Source: Microvirga pakistanensis (GTDB lineage: Bacteria; Pseudomonadota; Alphaproteobacteria; Rhizobiales; Beijerinckiaceae). Taken from it: 64,000 bases of DNA. Each line of letters starts with the position of its first letter. Position 1 is the first letter of the stretch. The notes beneath the pieces are model-generated. The model ran no database searches and had not been told where the DNA came from. It saw only the letters and a list, made by a program, of their open reading frames with translations. The stretch is taken from assembly GCF_004458765.1 (NCBI RefSeq), contig NZ_SPJX01000108.1, forward strand, positions 1 to 64,000, written 5' to 3'. Shown piece by piece: positions 35,355 through 44,091 of the stretch. The translations under genes were made by a program, and so were the position numbers.

Positions 35355-35958
35355 GTCTCTGCCATGTTTTCAGGAGGTGGCCGCGATAGCGGATCGACAG
35401 CCGCCGTTGAATGAGGGACTCGATTCGAAGCTGCACGGGCCAGCGCCGGACGACGAACTCGTTGGTGGGCGGCGGACCGAATTCGGCGATCGCCTCGTCG
35501 GCCGCTTTCCATGCGAGGCGGATGAACGAGTCGCCGGACGCGCCTTGCATGACGCCGGCGCGCAATCGCCAGGCCATCACCCTCACCTCGATGGCGGCGG
35601 CCGTTTCTCCGGGCGGGAAGCGGCGCGGCGGCGCGAGGGCCAATGCTGTCGCCCCGATCACGATCCCATCCCGGATCAGCGTGATCCGCGGCGACTGGCC
35701 CATCGGGGCTTCGGGTGCGGCAGGATCGAACGGGTCCGATTGATCGCTGCTCGTCGAGATGATCACCTGGGGATCCGCGTCGAGCCATTGGCGTGCGAGC
35801 CCGGTCGGCAGGGTCAGCTTCAGGCGGTGGCGCGGATTGAGCTCGACATAGTGCGGCAGCCCCCCGGCGACCTGGGATTCGACGAGGGTAAAGCCCTCCG
35901 GCGCCGCGTCGCCGACGGCGGGAACAAGATAGCGGGAGAGAGGGAATGTCCACATCAT
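35341..35958 (-). CDS. hypothetical hub-associated protein
   Basis: A 205-residue protein lying between a Dit-like protein and the spike. It has a beta-rich N-terminal half (YVELNPRHRLKLTLPTGLA, PRITLIRDGIVIGATALAL) and a helical middle with DSFIRLAWKAADEAIAEFG. The C-terminus is very basic. I do not recognise the family. The overlaps (14 nt with the spike gene, 4 nt with the upstream gene) show that it belongs to the same operon. A hub-adaptor role is likely from the position alone. Confidence 0.7.
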   Translation of the reverse strand: MMWTFPLSRYLVPAVGDAAPEGFTLVESQVAGGLPHYVELNPRHRLKLTLPTGLARQWLDADPQVIISTSSDQSDPFDPAAPEAPMGQSPRITLIRDGIVIGATALALAPPRRFPPGETAAAIEVRVMAWRLRAGVMQGASGDSFIRLAWKAADEAIAEFGPPPTNEFVVRRWPVQLRIESLIQRRLSIRYRGHLLKTWQRHEPR

Positions 35959-36479
35959 GATCCCACGAAGTCCCGAAGGCCGACGACCAGGGTGCTGGCG
36001 TCGAGAATCTTTCCAAGAAGGCTCGGCTTGGGCATATGGTCCAGCGTGACCGAGACATCGATCGACTCGCGTCTCTGGCTGGTGACCGTGAAGCTCAGCG
36101 ACTTCACGTGCATGTCAGTTCGGATGGTCAAAGCCGTCACCAGAATAAGGCCGGAGATCTTCCCCCCTGTTGCCGCCTGCATGAAGGATCCCCGCTTGGA
36201 GGATTCCGCGATGGTCTCGAGCGCGATCTTGTTCAGGAACCGGCTCTTGCCCACCAGCATGCCGGTGAGGGTGACGGAGTCGTCGTGAGTTGCGACGATC
36301 GCCTTGTGTCCGGTTGAGCCGATGGGAGGCAGGTGATAGCTCTCCTGAAGCGTCATCTGGGTCACGGCATAGAGCGGCACGATGACCGGGCCGTCGGCAA
36401 TGAGGGCGGACGGGATCGTGACCGACGTCCCGAAAGCCTCATCGCTGCTGCCGAAGATCGTAAAGCTGGTCTGGGCCAT
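35955..36479 (-). CDS. Dit-like tail/baseplate hub protein
   Basis: A 174-residue protein resembling the distal tail (Dit-like) N-terminal domain. Suggestive features are a TQMTLQESYHLPPIGSTGHK start of the ring strand, the VTLTGMLVGKSRFLNKIALE segment and the VKSLSFTVTSQRRESIDVSV strand pair, with an alpha helix between. Such proteins form a ring between tube and spike. Resemblance is by eye and not certain. It follows the 530-residue candidate nuclease by 10 nt and overlaps the next gene by 4 nt. Confidence 0.55.
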   Translation of the reverse strand: MAQTSFTIFGSSDEAFGTSVTIPSALIADGPVIVPLYAVTQMTLQESYHLPPIGSTGHKAIVATHDDSVTLTGMLVGKSRFLNKIALETIAESSKRGSFMQAATGGKISGLILVTALTIRTDMHVKSLSFTVTSQRRESIDVSVTLDHMPKPSLLGKILDASTLVVGLRDFVGS

Positions 36480-36489
36480 GTGCCTGCAC

Positions 36490-38082
36490 CTATGGGACCG
36501 GGGGCTTCCAAACGCCGACCTCGAGAAGCTTCAGCCGTTCGCTCACCTCCGACACGATGCCGATCGCGCTCGTGACTTTCAGCTTCACATTGTACTTCTT
36601 CAGAATCGCGTTGAACTCGGCGGTCTTGGCCGGATCGAAGATCTCGCCCTTCTTCCAGCCGGCCGTCTTTGCCTTCAGTTCCTCGCCGCATTTCCGGTAA
36701 CGCTCGACTGCATCGCGCGCCATGGTGAGACGCTGCTTCTGCACGGGATCGGTCGGCTCAGGAAACTTCTTCCACTCGACGTTGATCTGGCGCTCGAAAT
36801 CGGCGACATCGGCCAGGATGTCGTCCGCGAGTTCGTGCGTGAATGCCGGCACGTCCGAGGCGGACTTGGACGAGAACCACGCCTTGTCGTCAGCGACCCA
36901 AATCTCGCCGTTGTCCTTGAACCCGACGATGTCCGTGCCGCCCGACTTCGAGTAGCCTTTCGGCGGCTTGAGAATGTTCAGATCTTCATGCCGCCCGAGC
37001 TCCCAGGTGGCTGCGCGCTCCGAGACCATCGAACGGCCTTCGTTCACGAGGTAGTTCTCTCGCCAGAACCCTGCAAAGTCGCTGCGTTGCGACTTCGTGA
37101 GAGGCTGACCCTCGGGAATTTTCCGTTTTGTCTTGAAATTGGCCCAGGCCTCCTTGAGGCGGCTCGCGCCTCCCGCCGCATCCATGGCGAACGGGCGCAC
37201 GCCGCCGAACTCGTCCTTTGCCGATGGCAACAGGATGAAGTCGCTCTCGGCGATCGCTTGGGCGAGGTCCTCGTCGTGGATCCGCTCTAAGACCTCGATC
37301 TTCATTCGTCCTTCGATCGTCTCCGGATTGTTGATCAACGCCTTTCGCCGGGCAGCCCCGAGCTCCTTGACGGCTTTCTCCAGATCCGCAACTTCCGCCA
37401 GCGAAGCTCCTTTGGCGTGCATCCGCGCCTTGGCGTCGGCAATGAGAGCCCCCTGTGTTTGCTCCTCGGCCGTCAACGCCTTCTGCAGGATCGCCGCCAC
37501 CTCGGGATCCGCACGGGCTGTTTCGAAGGCTTTGTGCAGTGCCGGCTTCCTCCGCGCGAGATCGTTATAGGCCTCCTTCAGGACGCCCGGCGGCTCGTAG
37601 AATCGCCCACGGGTCAGATGCGGATCCGCCTCCTTGAGGTTTTTCGCGGTGCCTTCGAGGTCCTGCTTGAGCTTGGTCGAAAGCTCGTCGGCGATTTTTG
37701 GCAATTCGCGTTGCTGCAGGTCCTTCTGCAATCCTTCCATTTCCGACTTCACCTGAGCGAAGAGGCTCTGCAGGTTCTGCGCTCCCGCGTCGCCCATGGC
37801 CTTGCCGGACAGAATGTTGTCGAGCGCCTCGCCGACCTGGGCGCGCAACGCGTTCATCGTCCTGAATCGTGCGGTCAGGCGCCCCAGTGTGAGTTCGCCC
37901 ATCCCGTCGAGGGCCGCTGCCCCGAGGGCCATCATGAATTCCTGCGCTTCGCTCTTGGGAATTCGGTACTTCGTCTCAAGCTCGCGCGACATTCTCACCA
38001 TGGCCGCGTCGCCTTCGACGGCGGCACGGAGGACTCCGAGGTCGGCGCGAAGAGAAAGTCGGGGTGATTGTGGAAGGGTCAT
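36490..38082 (-). CDS. candidate cargo protein with PD-(D/E)XK-like nuclease motif
   Basis: A 530-residue soluble protein. Residues 1-330 are mostly helical with several charged coiled-coil-like stretches (for example VKSEMEGLQKDLQQRELPKI). Residues about 340-405 show a restriction-endonuclease-fold pattern: Glu361 in an N-terminal helix, Asp384 in GGTDIVGF, then EIWVADDKAW, giving D-x13-(D)x(K) with Asp398 and Lys400. Toxin domains of polymorphic and phage-like systems often carry this core. The remaining 130 residues are helical. It overlaps the 1037-residue gene by 4 nt. Its position between the tape-measure slot and the hub is unusual for an effector, so a structural role with a nuclease-like fold is an alternative. 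Confidence 0.6.
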   Translation of the reverse strand: MTLPQSPRLSLRADLGVLRAAVEGDAAMVRMSRELETKYRIPKSEAQEFMMALGAAALDGMGELTLGRLTARFRTMNALRAQVGEALDNILSGKAMGDAGAQNLQSLFAQVKSEMEGLQKDLQQRELPKIADELSTKLKQDLEGTAKNLKEADPHLTRGRFYEPPGVLKEAYNDLARRKPALHKAFETARADPEVAAILQKALTAEEQTQGALIADAKARMHAKGASLAEVADLEKAVKELGAARRKALINNPETIEGRMKIEVLERIHDEDLAQAIAESDFILLPSAKDEFGGVRPFAMDAAGGASRLKEAWANFKTKRKIPEGQPLTKSQRSDFAGFWRENYLVNEGRSMVSERAATWELGRHEDLNILKPPKGYSKSGGTDIVGFKDNGEIWVADDKAWFSSKSASDVPAFTHELADDILADVADFERQINVEWKKFPEPTDPVQKQRLTMARDAVERYRKCGEELKAKTAGWKKGEIFDPAKTAEFNAILKKYNVKLKVTSAIGIVSEVSERLKLLEVGVWKPPVP

Positions 38083-41000
38083 GAGTGGGCCTCCTGGCGT
38101 TCTCGGGCATGCCGGGCGATGACGCTGCGGATCATCGCCTGCGCCCCTTCCGGACCTCCGGTCGAATGCACCATTTCAAGCTGCTCCATCGCGTAGCCGG
38201 CGATCGGCGAAGCAAGTCGCTGAACGACTTCCTGAATCGCCATCGCCGTGACCATGTCGCGAATGAGCACCTCGAGAATGTCTCTCGCTAGAGCCTCGGC
38301 TATCTGTGTGGCGATCTTTTTCGCGACGAATTCTCCTGCGGCTTTGGCTCCGGCCCGGGCGCCTTCCTTGAACGCGGTTTTAACACCCTGACGAGCGGCG
38401 CCGATCACAGTGCCAGCCTCGGGAATCAAACTCAGGGCGAAGCCGATCCAGGCGATGTAGAGGTCGAGCTCGACTTCGGCCTGCGTCAAGACCTTCTCAG
38501 GGTTGATGAGCGACTGATAGAGGCGCTTTTGCCGGTAGGCCTTGTCGAGTTCGTTGACGGCGACACCGACCCCGAGTGCAACGCCCGCAGGAGGGCACAG
38601 GACCGAGAGAGCCACGATGCCGGCAAACTCCACGAAATGAATCAGGCCCTGCTTGCCGAGTTCGACATCGAACGCATAGTTGAGCCCCTCGGCATAGCAG
38701 GGCTGACCGAGAAAAAACTCGCCGATCTGCTTGTGCGCCTCAAGATGGATACCGCCGAGCCGGTACTTGCTGCGAGGCACTGTGGCATTGGGAATATCCT
38801 CGTTGATCTTCGATGCCCGGAAGGCATAGAGCCAGTCCATGCGGACGAGCATCTCCTGCTCTTGGTTGTTGCGCTCCATGTCCTTGAGGAGATCCCAAAG
38901 GGCTGTTCTGATCGAGGTCGGGTTCGCCTTGAACTTCTCCATGACGTCAGGGATGTCGAAGAGCTGCTTCACGAGCGGGTCGGCTCCCTCGCCGGTGCCG
39001 CGGGCCATGAGGAGCGCGATCTCGATCTGCTCGGCTGTCCAGAGAATCCCTTGGCTGTCCCGAACCCTCGGCTCGGGCCCGTCGAAAACGACCTCACCCT
39101 CGCTGCCGGCGTGATAGATCAGAGCTTGACCGCCGCTGAGGAGCTTGACGAGGCTGGCGGATGCGGCGAGCCACGGCGAGGCGCCCTGAGCTGCCATCCC
39201 GGCGGGCGAGTCGGCGACCTGCCCGGCGATCCGCAGCTGCGATGCGTGCTTCAGCCGGTCGCGCAGGAACTCCATCTCGCCCTGACGCTGGAAGGTGCTG
39301 GCCATCAGCAGCTCGAAATAAGGTGCGTAGCTGTTGAAGTGGTTGATCCGCTTGTCGATCTCCTCCCGGGAGCTCTTGAGCATCTGCAGCATCAGGACGC
39401 GGCAGGTCATGATGAACAGATTGGCGACCGCCTCGGCGACCTGTGGCTTGTACTCCTCCAGGAACCGCAACCGCCAGGGCACCGAGTGGGTCGCATACTC
39501 ACCCTCGAACATCTCCGCCTTGGCGAATTGCGCCAGATCGAGAACCTCGTGGGCGAGCTGATCGATAAGGGCGGCGGTTCCGGCGGAGTAGCGCAGCATC
39601 CGCATGGCCGGTGAAATGGTCGGGACGAACCGGATCAGTCCGAGATTCCCCTGGCGGACCGGATCCGTGAAATAGGCGCCGGCGGAATCGCGGGCCGAGT
39701 GCTGACCGATAGCGACGACGCGGCCGCTCAGGGCTGACGCGGCGTTGAGGCAGAAGTTCGCCGCATAATCGCAGGTTTCGATGTTGAGGCTATAGGCGAT
39801 GCTTTCCATCATGCGGCGAAGCCGGTCGGCTTTCCGCCCGATCTGGGTCATCGTCCGTTCGCCTCTGAAGGGCTCGCAAACCAGAGCGAATTGAAAAAGG
39901 GCCTTGAGGCCGGGATAGCGCGGCCTCGCGCCACCCTTGCCGTCGCCCTTGCTGCCCTTGTCGCCGCTGCCGTCCTGGCCTTCGGTGCCTTGATCTCCGT
40001 CCTTGCCCCCAGAGCTGCCGGTGCCGGCCTCGTCGGATCCGGCGCCTGGAGTCTTCTTGCCGCCGCCGAGCCCACCCTTGCCGTAGGTGATGGGCTTGGT
40101 GCGCGGAACGGCGCCCAGATTGGGGTAGAGATAGGCCTCGCCCTCCCACCGGATCGCACCGGCGTCCGCGGGCATCCCGAGCAGAAGTCTCTTATCCCCC
40201 ACCTCGATGTCCAGGAACACAGCGCTGGTCTCGACCGTCTTCCAGAGCTCCAGCAGATGAAAGCCGACCGCGGTCTGCACGACCTCTTCCAGCTGCTCGT
40301 GCGTGAGCTCCGTGAGGTCCTTGGCGAAGCGGCGAATATCGGCTTCGAGCAAGCTGCCGAAGCGATCCTGCATCAGGGTCAGACCCTCCACCTCGGAGGC
40401 GGGCTTGTCCATCCAGCGCGCGAGGCCGTTGCCCGTGCGCGGTGCAACGAGCTTGCGGGCGACCTTGGCGTCCTTTCCGAATCCCTCGACCTGGTATTCG
40501 AAGAACCCTGCGAAGTAGATCTCGAACCATTCGGTTCCGTCCTTGGTGACGAACAAGTGCCAGCGGCTTTCGGGATCGAAGTTCGTCGTCGGAGTCAGGA
40601 TCCCGTATGGTCTGCCCTGCGGCGGCTTGTTGTCCTCGTTGAATCCCGCAAGAGCCAGTGTCTTGTCCCGCCATTTCTTGAGGTCGGCGGCATCGGCAGC
40701 GGCGAGGTAGGCCCAGCCCGGCATCAGTTTCTCGCCGAAGTAGATCCGCTCGTCGTAGTTGACCTGAAGCCATTCCGCGCCGCCCTCGTAGCTCGGGACC
40801 TGGTAGAGCCTCAAAAGACCGGACAGTCGGTCCCGCCGGGCGCGCTCGCGGGGTGGCTCCGCCAATGGCGGCGGCACCTTCGCGGCGAGATCAGCCAGCC
40901 GGAACAGCCCTGCGTCGTCGGCGACATCGACCAGATCGGCGGCAAGGGCGTCCTCCAGCGCCGACCTCACCATGGCAGGAATGGTGGAGGCGGCTTCTCC

Positions 41001-41192
41001 GGACCAGCTCACGGACGGTCGATCCAGGGACACCCCGAGATATCCGCCGACCGGCAGCAGCACCTCCTGCCGGCTGTGCTCCAACACCCGACGCGTCGCC
41101 GCGCTGATGGCCGACAGCAGAGCCTCCGGGCGATGCACCAGGGTCGCTGCATCGGTCACAATCCGGATCGGTACCTCCACGTCGATCGTCAT
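38079..41192 (-). CDS. giant protein in the tape-measure position, unknown
   Basis: A 1037-residue protein with no recognised family. Residues 371-424 are a low-complexity Gly/Lys/Asp/Ser linker that divides an N-terminal beta/alpha part from a long helical part. Two hydrophobic stretches lie near 860-890 (FAGIVALSVLCPPAGVALGV) and 920-945 (YIAWIGFALSLIPEAGTVIG), followed by an Ala-rich amphipathic tail. It follows the 91-residue gene after the tube gene, where phage-like operons put the tape measure. It lacks the long coiled coils of tape-measure proteins, and its hydrophobic Ala/Gly-rich end is more like a pore-forming toxin. Tape measure or effector both remain open. Confidence 0.7.
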   Translation of the reverse strand: MTIDVEVPIRIVTDAATLVHRPEALLSAISAATRRVLEHSRQEVLLPVGGYLGVSLDRPSVSWSGEAASTIPAMVRSALEDALAADLVDVADDAGLFRLADLAAKVPPPLAEPPRERARRDRLSGLLRLYQVPSYEGGAEWLQVNYDERIYFGEKLMPGWAYLAAADAADLKKWRDKTLALAGFNEDNKPPQGRPYGILTPTTNFDPESRWHLFVTKDGTEWFEIYFAGFFEYQVEGFGKDAKVARKLVAPRTGNGLARWMDKPASEVEGLTLMQDRFGSLLEADIRRFAKDLTELTHEQLEEVVQTAVGFHLLELWKTVETSAVFLDIEVGDKRLLLGMPADAGAIRWEGEAYLYPNLGAVPRTKPITYGKGGLGGGKKTPGAGSDEAGTGSSGGKDGDQGTEGQDGSGDKGSKGDGKGGARPRYPGLKALFQFALVCEPFRGERTMTQIGRKADRLRRMMESIAYSLNIETCDYAANFCLNAASALSGRVVAIGQHSARDSAGAYFTDPVRQGNLGLIRFVPTISPAMRMLRYSAGTAALIDQLAHEVLDLAQFAKAEMFEGEYATHSVPWRLRFLEEYKPQVAEAVANLFIMTCRVLMLQMLKSSREEIDKRINHFNSYAPYFELLMASTFQRQGEMEFLRDRLKHASQLRIAGQVADSPAGMAAQGASPWLAASASLVKLLSGGQALIYHAGSEGEVVFDGPEPRVRDSQGILWTAEQIEIALLMARGTGEGADPLVKQLFDIPDVMEKFKANPTSIRTALWDLLKDMERNNQEQEMLVRMDWLYAFRASKINEDIPNATVPRSKYRLGGIHLEAHKQIGEFFLGQPCYAEGLNYAFDVELGKQGLIHFVEFAGIVALSVLCPPAGVALGVGVAVNELDKAYRQKRLYQSLINPEKVLTQAEVELDLYIAWIGFALSLIPEAGTVIGAARQGVKTAFKEGARAGAKAAGEFVAKKIATQIAEALARDILEVLIRDMVTAMAIQEVVQRLASPIAGYAMEQLEMVHSTGGPEGAQAMIRSVIARHARERQEAHS

Positions 41193-41193
41193 G

Positions 41194-41469
41194 TCAGTCC
41201 GTGTCCACGCTGTCGGCGGCGTGCATCAGCTTGGTGAGCACCAGGTCCGTGAGCCTGTCGAGGCTGACGCCGCCACCGCCTGTGACGACTTGAACCTCGA
41301 CCGGGAAACGGTATCGAACCATGGTGCGGTCGCTGGCGATGACCTGTTCCGCCTGAGCCTCGCTGCCTGCAGCCGGCAGAACGAGTTCGCCTTCGTGCAC
41401 CAGTGCCAAGCCGGTTCGCGTCACCCGTGCGGCATAGCCTCCACGTGCCAATCCAGGGGTGCTGGCCAT
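41194..41469 (-). CDS. small tail protein in the chaperone/tape-measure position
   Basis: A 91-residue protein between the tube and the 1037-residue gene, with a 1-nt overlap to the tube gene and a 1-nt gap to the next gene. It contains the motif RTGLALVHEGELVLPAAGS, which resembles the GLALVxExGEEVVxP sequence near the end of many phage tape-measure proteins. The remaining sequence is basic with no membrane segment. In phage operons this slot holds a tail assembly chaperone; I have no evidence for the programmed frameshift typical of those genes. Confidence 0.6.
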   Translation of the reverse strand: MASTPGLARGGYAARVTRTGLALVHEGELVLPAAGSEAQAEQVIASDRTMVRYRFPVEVQVVTGGGGVSLDRLTDLVLTKLMHAADSVDTD

Positions 41470-41915
41470 TATGGAATTTCCGCTTCAGTCTGATCGGCCG
41501 GGAAGGCCTTGGGGTCGGCCTTTGCTCTGAGGCTGAAGCCCGAGAAGGTCGCCCCCGGTGCGCCTGAAATGCCAACACTGCTCGGCCCTGCGCTGGTGAT
41601 GATGCAGTCGTGCATCAGGATGCTCTTGAACGACCAGTCATCGCCGTTCTGTTCGAGCAGCGTGACGTCGAAAGGCGTTCCGTCCATGGCGAGAGCCGTG
41701 AGCTGGCCAGCTACCTCGCCGATGGCTTTGACGGTCATCGAAAAGGTCATGCTTTGCGGCTGATAGATGACGCCGATATGGGTGTCCTCGATCGAGTGGA
41801 TTGGCTCGGCGTTCAGCGAGAAGGTCGGAGTGAAGGAGTCGATCGGGGAGATCGTGACCGCATTCCCTCCCTTGCTCGACTTGAAGGTCACAGCCAGGCG
41901 AGTCTTCCATTCCAT
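41469..41915 (-). CDS. contractile system tube protein
   Basis: A 148-residue tube protein that would polymerise to form the inner tube carried inside the sheath. It is beta-rich, with segments such as AVTISPIDSFTPTFSLNAE, IGVIYQPQSMTFSMTVKAIG and a C-terminal GFSLRAKADPKAFP, and has the length usual for tube subunits of injection systems (140-170 residues). It follows the sheath by 12 nt. The sheath-tube order and size support the call; sequence similarity to characterised tubes is only by pattern. Confidence 0.75.
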   Translation of the reverse strand: MEWKTRLAVTFKSSKGGNAVTISPIDSFTPTFSLNAEPIHSIEDTHIGVIYQPQSMTFSMTVKAIGEVAGQLTALAMDGTPFDVTLLEQNGDDWSFKSILMHDCIITSAGPSSVGISGAPGATFSGFSLRAKADPKAFPADQTEAEIP

Positions 41916-41927
41916 GGTTCAGTCTCC

Positions 41928-43118
41928 CTAGAACTTGGCAACCAGGTTGACCCTCAGGCGGTGGACCGCGGGGCCGTAGGTGATCGTGACGAACATGTCG
42001 ACCGCACGGTTGGCGCGGGCTTCGGTCACGAGGTTCACGTCACCGGCGGAGCGGGCCGCCTCCGGGATGGACAGAATGTCGAGCAGTGGGATCTCAACAG
42101 CGTAGCTGTCGATCACAGCGCGCCGGCGGAGCGGGTCGAGGATGCCTTCGGTTTGCAACCTCAAGAGGGTAAGGCCGAATTTCGTGATCCGCGCGTCCCC
42201 GATCTGGCCAATGAGGCCTGCCCGAAGTCTAAACTCGATATCGTCGAGCACGCGCACGATGTCGATGAACAGGAGACGCGCATCGGAGGTGAACAGCCGC
42301 CCTTCGGCAAAATGGAGGCTCTCGCCGACGATCAGGTCGGGGTCGATGATCGGAAGGATGTTCTGTTCCGACAATCCCTTGATCTCGGCCGGGCTGAATT
42401 GGAGTTCCTTGGGGATGGTGATGCCCCGGATTGGCTTCAGAACCGTGGAAATGTGCGGCTCGAAGCCCGCGATGGCGGCCATGGCGGCGCTCGCGACATC
42501 CTTTGCGTCATCGGCATTGGGAGCGCGTGCTGCCACCACGATCATACGGGACACATCGCTGCGCAGGTTCGCCTCCGCGCCCGTGAGCGCTGCCACCGTA
42601 TCGGCTACATATGTGCCGCTTTTCGGCCGCGTCGGATCGACCATGGCGACGCCGATGCGCCGGTTCCCTTGGGCCGACATCGCCTCACAATGCGCCTTCA
42701 GCGCCATCAGACCTGTCGGTCCGCCGGCGCCGTCATCGTCACCGAGGTCCCATTCCCGGGCGAGGGCAACGAATGTGACGTCTTCGACAGCCTCCAGCGA
42801 GGCAAGCCCCTCCGCATAATCGTCGCTCACCTTGACCCCGTAGATCTTGCTCGGCTTCGGATCCTGGAGCATGGCGAGTTCGAGAGAATTATAGAGGTCG
42901 TTGCGCACCAGAGTGCCGTCGGCAGCGGACGCAAACGCCTGCTTTGCGTCGTCGAGAGTCTCCACGCGCACCGGTACGTTCATGGCCGCAGTGCCGTTGT
43001 CCTGCGCGGGGACCTTGCCGACGATGGCGATGACGCCCGGGGACCGCTGCGCAACGGGCGCCGCGGGAGGTGTGATCTTCACTTCGATGAATGGATAGGC
43101 AGCTGCGACACTCGCCAT
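41928..43118 (-). CDS. contractile tail sheath protein
   Basis: A 396-residue sheath protein, the contractile outer layer. The central part (about residues 60-300) carries the protruding domain and the C-terminal part holds the linker-tail needed for contraction. Family-like segments are KSGTYVADTVAALTGAEANL, EPHISTVLKPIRGITIPKEL, and the C-terminal VDMFVTITYGPAVHRLRVNL, which provides the donated strand. The start at 43118 is preceded by a GAGG-type site (GAGAGACAGTGAGGTCCCC). The 49-residue upstream extension is Arg-rich and was rejected. Only one sheath gene is seen. Confidence 0.85.
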   Translation of the reverse strand: MASVAAAYPFIEVKITPPAAPVAQRSPGVIAIVGKVPAQDNGTAAMNVPVRVETLDDAKQAFASAADGTLVRNDLYNSLELAMLQDPKPSKIYGVKVSDDYAEGLASLEAVEDVTFVALAREWDLGDDDGAGGPTGLMALKAHCEAMSAQGNRRIGVAMVDPTRPKSGTYVADTVAALTGAEANLRSDVSRMIVVAARAPNADDAKDVASAAMAAIAGFEPHISTVLKPIRGITIPKELQFSPAEIKGLSEQNILPIIDPDLIVGESLHFAEGRLFTSDARLLFIDIVRVLDDIEFRLRAGLIGQIGDARITKFGLTLLRLQTEGILDPLRRRAVIDSYAVEIPLLDILSIPEAARSAGDVNLVTEARANRAVDMFVTITYGPAVHRLRVNLVAKF

Positions 43119-43149
43119 GGGGACCTCACTGTCTCTCGAGGGTTGATGT

Positions 43150-44091
43150 TCATACCGCCACCAAGCCGATGCCCTCGGCGGCCAACCAGCGGCCCGCCGC
43201 CTTGCGCCGGGCCACGCGCGCTTGATCGTCCGGAAGGTTGTTCGCTGCTCCGGGCCAGGCGGCATCGTCGAAAAGCTCAGCCGGCACGATCCAGATCACC
43301 GTGATGGGCTGCCGCCGCGTGAAGCCGGGCACCGCAGGCATGTCGAGGCCGGAAGTCTCGAGCCGAGATCGGACATGGTGGGTGGTCACCATGAGTTCGC
43401 CGATGGAAACCGGCATGGGCCTGACGAGGATGGCCGCGGCAAGCGGCAGGATCTTGGGTGCCGGCGGGACGCCCTGCGCGAGCGGCGTAAAGGCGACCGT
43501 CACGCCGGCAACCGACCGGTCACCCCCCAGGAAGCGTATCATCTCGCCTGCCGATCTGGCGCCCTGACGGGTCAGCCAAGCGTCGAAGCGGGCATCGTCG
43601 ACGAGTTCGGATTGGCCAACCAATCCCTGCAACTTTGCCTTGAGCCGGGTGCGACGTTCCGCTTCGAGCGCATCGGGGTCCGCCGGCAGGCCACCGAGCG
43701 CGGTTATGATCTCGTCATCAATGCTGCCGCTCACGCGTGCAGTCGAGACCTTGTCGATCGAAGCAAGATCAGTGACCGTCCGGGCAATGATCGCGCCGCG
43801 CCACACGGCCTCAGCATGGAGACCACCCCCGGCGAGGCCGTCGACCTGCAGACTGATGCGGGTCTGCTGCGGCATTCCGACTGGCGACCACATGCCTTCT
43901 ACGGTGACGCTTGTGGGCAGGCCGTAGCCAAGTCGCAGTTCATCGAACCGGGATCCGAATGGCCCCTCGATGGGCTGGTTCGACAAGTCGAAGGCTGCCT
44001 GCAGCACCTGCTCAAGCGCGTCGTCGTCGAACAGATTCTCCCGCGTGGCCGGATCGGCGAGGCGGATCAGGATGCTATCGACAAATTCCAT
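43150..44091 (-). CDS. hypothetical protein upstream of sheath
   Basis: A 313-residue soluble protein, unrecognised. It starts MEFVDSILIRLADPATRENL and has a mixed beta/alpha pattern with RPMPVSIGELMVTTHHVRSR and QPITVIWIVPAELFDDAAWP in the second half. In many injection clusters the gene just before the sheath encodes a tail terminator or cap protein, which makes that a possible role, but there is no motif support. It overlaps the degenerate receiver gene by 17 nt and precedes the sheath start by 31 nt. Confidence 0.7.
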   Translation of the reverse strand: MEFVDSILIRLADPATRENLFDDDALEQVLQAAFDLSNQPIEGPFGSRFDELRLGYGLPTSVTVEGMWSPVGMPQQTRISLQVDGLAGGGLHAEAVWRGAIIARTVTDLASIDKVSTARVSGSIDDEIITALGGLPADPDALEAERRTRLKAKLQGLVGQSELVDDARFDAWLTRQGARSAGEMIRFLGGDRSVAGVTVAFTPLAQGVPPAPKILPLAAAILVRPMPVSIGELMVTTHHVRSRLETSGLDMPAVPGFTRRQPITVIWIVPAELFDDAAWPGAANNLPDDQARVARRKAAGRWLAAEGIGLVAV

